Origin: Bacteroidales bacterium
GTDB taxonomy: Bacteria; Bacteroidota; Bacteroidia; Bacteroidales; UBA932
Length of the DNA: 55,074 bases
Direction: 5' to 3'
Assembly: GCA_016287875.1 (NCBI GenBank)
Contig: JAEEXQ010000009.1
Span: 1 to 55,074, forward strand
Below are positions 51,770 through 55,074 of this stretch, one piece after another (position 1 is the stretch's first letter; each line of letters starts with the position of its first letter). The position numbers and the translations under genes were made by a program. The notes under the pieces are model-generated. The model saw only the letters and a list, made by a program, of their open reading frames with translations, was not told where the DNA came from and searched no databases.

Positions 51770-52315
51770 CTATAAAGTTTTCTTCACCGTCCATGTATAG
51801 GAATACAAGTTACACCCCTCGTCCACTTCTCCGGAGAATGTCAATGTGTATCCTTCGGCCGCAACGAATAAGGGATTGTAATGATACAGGTTCAGTTTTC
51901 CCAACTTCTTAAACGTAAGGCTGCCGTTTCCGGAAAACTTTACGGGGTCGCCCGTAAACTTGCCGCTACTCATCAGGATGATCGACTTTCCCGTCAGCGT
52001 CAGGTCGCATTCATGGAACAATTCAAATGTATGACCATCACTAAGGTCGCAGGTAAAGTTAAAGAAGGTAATCGCTTTTGCCATCACCAAGTAAGAATAA
52101 CCTCCGGATTCGCCCATGAATGAGGTTCCGTCTGCTTCGATACGGAAGCAATCCCCAGATGGAAATACCCGGGGTTGGATAATAGGCCAAGTCCCTCCTT
52201 CTCCCACTTCCGGAACATCTTCTTCACCATCTCCTTTCTGACACGACACAATAACAGTTCCAGCCAGAGTAAATGCCAGGGCGGACAGGAACAGGAATCT
52301 TACAATCTTTTTCAT
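51770..52315 (-). CDS. Lipoprotein of unknown function
   Basis: From the ATG at 52315 (MKKIVRFLFLSALAF) a 181-residue lipoprotein results (lipobox VIVSC). An acidic spacer (GDGEEDVPEVGEGG) and a beta-rich body follow. The body contains FNFTCDLSDGHTFELFHECDLTLTG, which has two Cys. It lies 3 bp before the 51766 ATG of the next gene, so the pair may be co-transcribed. No family is recognised. Confidence 0.75.
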   Translation of the reverse strand: MKKIVRFLFLSALAFTLAGTVIVSCQKGDGEEDVPEVGEGGTWPIIQPRVFPSGDCFRIEADGTSFMGESGGYSYLVMAKAITFFNFTCDLSDGHTFELFHECDLTLTGKSIILMSSGKFTGDPVKFSGNGSLTFKKLGKLNLYHYNPLFVAAEGYTLTFSGEVDEGCNLYSYTWTVKKTL

Positions 52316-52344
52316 GATCCTGCGAAGATAAGAAAAAGGCTGAT

Positions 52345-52857
52345 TTACCAGCCTAATCCCTTCAGCCATTTCTCCACTTTGGCCCTGCCGGAGCGGACTT
52401 CGTGGCCGTAGATTGCGAAGCCCGGTTTGACATTTGCCTTCGGGAAAGCTTTCTTGACGTCTTGGACGGTTGAAGCGAGTCCGCTGCCTTCGTGGGTGGT
52501 GAAAGGAATGACGGTCTTTCCGTCCAGATTGATGTCACGGAAAAAAGTGAACATCACCTGCGGATAGGTGCCCCACCAGATGGGGCCGCCGATGAAGACG
52601 GTGTCGTACTTGGAAAGGTCTGGTGCATCTCCCTCGTAAGGCGGCAATTCTCCCTTATTGGCCTCTTCCTTTGCCAGGTTGATAAGCGGCGTGTAGGCCA
52701 TTCCGTCGTACTTATGAGTGACGATTTCGTATTGGTCGGCGCCGGTAATCTCAGAGATGTAATCGGCCACAATCTTGGTGTTGCCCACCTCGATGTTTCC
52801 CACACTGTAGTTGTCTCCCGCGTGGGAGAAGAAAATGACGATGGATTGTAAAAGCAT
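52345..52857 (-). CDS. Flavodoxin-like protein
   Basis: A 170-residue flavodoxin-fold protein from the ATG at 52857 (52872 also possible). The FMN phosphate loop region is FFSHAGDNYSVGNIEVGNTK. Aromatic and loop positions are in GPIWWGTYPQVMFTFF and TTHEGSG. It carries low-potential electrons or acts as a small flavin reductase. It lies in an accessory group with an alkyltransferase and a second flavoprotein. Confidence 0.85.
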   Translation of the reverse strand: MLLQSIVIFFSHAGDNYSVGNIEVGNTKIVADYISEITGADQYEIVTHKYDGMAYTPLINLAKEEANKGELPPYEGDAPDLSKYDTVFIGGPIWWGTYPQVMFTFFRDINLDGKTVIPFTTHEGSGLASTVQDVKKAFPKANVKPGFAIYGHEVRSGRAKVEKWLKGLGW

Positions 52858-52932
52858 AATAATAAGTCTCATGTTGCTAAGTTAATCAATTAATCCCAGA
52901 GTTTGTAATAGCCCATCCAAGCCTTGATCTGC

Positions 52933-53565
52933 TCATAGGACATGTTGAAATAGCGTTTCTCTTCCCAGCCTGCCCTTACGCGCTACTTGAAGCGGGTGAT
53001 GAACACCACGCCCGGCGAATTCCGCCAGCGCACCTTCCAGCCGAAGTAAATTGACTTTCTTGTCTATGCCTCCGGCATATCCGGTAAGTGAACCATCAGC
53101 ACCTACGACCCTGTGACAAGGGATAATGAGCGATATTGAGTTGTGCCCCACTGCTCCTCCAACCGCCTGGGCGGCCATTCGGACTATGCCCTTCTGTTCA
53201 GCGATCCGCTTTGCTATGTCTCCATAAGTCATGGTCTTGCCATAAGGAATCGTCAGCATGATTTCCCAGACGGCCTTGCGGAACGGGCTGGCACGCATGA
53301 CGAGGGGAGGCGTGAAGCCGGGCTCGCTACCGCTGAAATAGATGTCCAACCAACGGCAAGTGTCTATAAATACAGGAATAAGTTTTTCTTCATGCTCAGG
53401 GGAAAGCACTTCGGCAAAATGCATCTGTCCATCGAACCAGAGACCGATAAGAGATGTACCGTCACTTCCGAGGGTGATCCCACCGAGGGGCGATTCATAG
53501 TGCCAGATATAATCCGTCTTCAAGGTCAAATCCCGATTTATCGAATGAAATGCATCGCGTCCCAC
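52933..53565 (-). CDS. ogt: Methylated-DNA--protein-cysteine methyltransferase (Ogt type)
   Basis: A 210-residue protein: N-terminal ribonuclease-H-like domain, then the active-site domain with IPCHRVVG (acceptor Cys) and the upstream IPYGKTMTYGDIA. It removes alkyl groups from O6-guanine. The C-terminal 25 residues after NLLRLEGA do not resemble the usual family ending, and another frame stays protein-like downstream. The start overlaps the Fe-S flavoprotein gene by 28 bp. Confidence 0.87.
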   Translation of the reverse strand: MGRDAFHSINRDLTLKTDYIWHYESPLGGITLGSDGTSLIGLWFDGQMHFAEVLSPEHEEKLIPVFIDTCRWLDIYFSGSEPGFTPPLVMRASPFRKAVWEIMLTIPYGKTMTYGDIAKRIAEQKGIVRMAAQAVGGAVGHNSISLIIPCHRVVGADGSLTGYAGGIDKKVNLLRLEGALAEFAGRGVHHPLQVARKGRLGRETLFQHVL

Positions 53566-54152
53566 GGTTCGTCACTTCCTGGCATTGGTTTGCCTCCGGT
53601 TGCCTTCAGCAGGGCGGCCATGTTGTTGGCCAGTGTGCGCATCGTCTGCAGACCTTCGCGGTCCAGCGCCGCCTGACCGGGCTCACGTCCGTATACAATG
53701 TTCCAGTACTGCGAGGTTACAACCGGCATGCTCATCATCTGGAAGGGCATGTTCAGAGTTTCGAACGTCGCTGTTGCCCCGCCTCGGCGGCATACGGCCA
53801 CAGCTGCTGCCGGCTTGCCCCTGAAGGCGGCCCCGTTCGAATAAAACGCTCGCTGGATGATGGATAGCACCGCCCCGTTCGGCTGTCCCCAGTATACCGG
53901 GGATCCTACGATAAGTGCATCTGACGAATTCATCTTTGCGGAGATGCCGTTGCAGACATCATCATCAAACACGCAAGCACCCGGGTTGTCCTTGCACGTA
54001 TTGCAGGCGATGCATCCACGGACGGGTTTGTTGCCTATCCAAACGATTTCACTCTCTATGCCGAGTTTTTCCAGCTGCTTTGCAATCTCAGTCAAAGCGA
54101 TGGAGGTGTTGCCCTTTTGGCGCGGGCTGCCGTTGATAATTAGTACTCTCAT
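53538..54152 (-). CDS. NADPH-dependent FMN reductase / iron-sulfur flavoprotein family
   Basis: A 204-residue flavoprotein with the FMN phosphate-binding start IINGSPRQKGNTSIAL. The compact CIACNTCKDNPGACVFDDDV cysteine motif could hold an Fe-S cluster. VGSPVYWGQPNG contacts the isoalloxazine. Relatives reduce flavins, quinones or nitro compounds in anaerobes. A TACCTTTG box (minus, 54199-54192) lies 39 bp upstream. Confidence 0.87.
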   Translation of the reverse strand: MRVLIINGSPRQKGNTSIALTEIAKQLEKLGIESEIVWIGNKPVRGCIACNTCKDNPGACVFDDDVCNGISAKMNSSDALIVGSPVYWGQPNGAVLSIIQRAFYSNGAAFRGKPAAAVAVCRRGGATATFETLNMPFQMMSMPVVTSQYWNIVYGREPGQAALDREGLQTMRTLANNMAALLKATGGKPMPGSDEPWDAMHFIR

Positions 54153-54240
54153 ATCTTACTGATACTTGCAAATTCTGATTTATCTAACTCTCAAAGGTAA
54201 TCATTATTATTCAGACCCTCTGGAACTATATAGATTTTTC

Positions 54241-54260
54241 GGTCGCATTTGGTCGCATTT
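54241..54260. repeat. Tandem 10-bp direct repeat
   Basis: GGTCGCATTT occurs twice in direct succession in the 147-bp gap after the DUF4143 ATPase gene. It could be an operator or a slippage product. Nothing else is clear in the gap. Confidence 0.6.
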
Positions 54261-54299
54261 TCCATTCATTATTTGAATACTATGCTGCGTGTCATGACA

Positions 54300-55074
54300 T
54301 TATTCACCGAATAGATTGGATATCGCAAAAAGCGGGACTATCTGAACGTGGCGGACTGCGTCTTGGTCCTTTTTGTCTATGTGCTCCAACTCTGAAAAGT
54401 TCTCCAGTGAACTGCGGATAGCCTCCGCCAGATGTTTCTGGTGCATAAACTCGTACATACTCTTCATCTTTCCGCTGGTCCCGGCCTTACATTCTATGGG
54501 CAGGACCTTCAAGCCCCGGGCTATGATATAATCAACCTCTGAACGTGTCCCCTCGGCAGTATTCTCCCAATAAAACAGGTCATGCTGCATTCGGGGATTG
54601 TTATACTTCACAAGTTCCCATCCAAGGACCATTTCCGCGAGGCCACCTTTATTCACCAAATCTTCGGACGTGCCGGCGATAATCATCTCCGTCAACTGGC
54701 GGGCTCCACCGAAATCCAGATCCAGAATGCGCAGAAGAAGGCCGCTGTCCAGATAGATATACTTACGGAATTTGTCATTCACTTCCGCACCTAGGGGAAG
54801 TCCGTTCCCGGAAGTATAGCTCACCCTCTTGATGATACCGGCATCGCACAAAAGCTTCAAAGCTTTTTTCACATCGTCTGCCCGGTATCCGCCATCCACT
54901 TCACTATAGGTAAATTTGTCTCCAATCTGCATTACGACACTCTGTAAAGTGTTCCGAAGCAGCGTGGGGTCAACTTTCTTTGCGTATTTAGGGAAGTCAT
55001 CATAATAGGTCAATTGAATGTCATCCAGTTCAGCCTGACACTGGCTGTAATCAGGCGTTGTTACCCAGGCTGCA
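54300..55074 (-). CDS. AAA+ ATPase with DUF4143, C-terminal part
   Basis: The minus-strand frame is open to the window edge (about 257 codons), so the gene is cut at its 5' end. Visible are the linker helices (SQCQAELDDIQLTYYDDFPKY), a winged-helix part (FTYSEVDGGYRADDVKKAL) and a DUF4143 nuclease-like core (DLFYWENTAEG, EVDYIIARGLKVLPIECKAG). These P-loop ATPases are common accessory genes of Bacteroidota, of uncertain role. The Walker motifs lie outside the window. Confidence 0.9.
   Translation of the reverse strand, partial: AAWVTTPDYSQCQAELDDIQLTYYDDFPKYAKKVDPTLLRNTLQSVVMQIGDKFTYSEVDGGYRADDVKKALKLLCDAGIIKRVSYTSGNGLPLGAEVNDKFRKYIYLDSGLLLRILDLDFGGARQLTEMIIAGTSEDLVNKGGLAEMVLGWELVKYNNPRMQHDLFYWENTAEGTRSEVDYIIARGLKVLPIECKAGTSGKMKSMYEFMHQKHLAEAIRSSLENFSELEHIDKKDQDAVRHVQIVPLFAISNLFGE

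Overview
The window reads as chromosomal DNA of a GC-rich member of the Bacteroidales (Bacteroidota), probably gut-associated. Three things support this. Most start codons lack a Shine-Dalgarno motif. Many genes follow the Bacteroidota sigma-A -7 box TAnnTTTG, sometimes with TTTG about 19 bp upstream. The gene content is typical: GH97 glycosidase, BACON lipoprotein, Porin_10-type porin, ExbB-ExbD-ExbD cluster, M13/M28/S41 peptidases and a short DivIC/FtsB protein. The window is largely housekeeping; no prophage, CRISPR array, transposase or rRNA was seen.

Layout: 1-3.8 kb, a GH97 glycosidase cut by the window edge diverges from a very small membrane AraC-type regulator, followed by an alkaline-phosphatase-fold enzyme and a lipoprotein. 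3.8-9.6 kb, acyl-CoA synthetase, dCMP deaminase and S41 protease form one operon, followed by a BACON lipoprotein and a secreted repeat protein. 9.6-12.2 kb, an AbrB-acyltransferase-M28 operon on the minus strand. 12.2-12.7 kb, a tRNA-Ser with an unusual set of large inverted repeats. 12.7-18.9 kb, an alpha/beta hydrolase, TonB, uridine kinase, AsnS and the ExbB/ExbD operon. 18.9-23.7 kb, asparaginase-TatD-DprA, QueA and a NUDIX hydrolase. 23.7-32.5 kb, a plus-strand run: SRPBCC, rRNA methyltransferase, TPR protein, M13 peptidase, LolC/E-type permease, porin and lytic transglycosylase. 32.5-37.2 kb, DivIC, nucleotidyltransferase, CPBP protease, folP, tmk and a DoxX-like protein. 37.2-38.7 kb, an AT-richer island of paralogous lipoproteins. 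38.7-50.4 kb, SppA, rubrerythrin, PdxB/LarA-like/sugar kinase, an M23-like+S41 fusion, CPBP and SulP. 50.4 kb to the end, an accessory-looking set: HTH regulator, small envelope proteins, flavodoxin, alkyltransferase, Fe-S flavoprotein and a DUF4143 ATPase fragment.

The most unusual signal is a family of long palindromes. The clearest is a 128-bp element with perfect 30-bp inverted arms lying in frame inside the dihydropteroate synthase gene (35140-35267). It adds about 43 residues just before the SIDTT strand, much like the palindromic elements known inside Rickettsia genes. A second is a symmetric element of about 133 bp abutting the 3' end of tRNA-Ser, with one terminator-like hairpin per strand and a 47-bp perfect palindrome beside it. 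A third is a GC-rich nested palindrome at 50936-51049. A smaller palindrome forms the C-terminal codons of one island lipoprotein. Whether these are one mobile family cannot be decided from this window.
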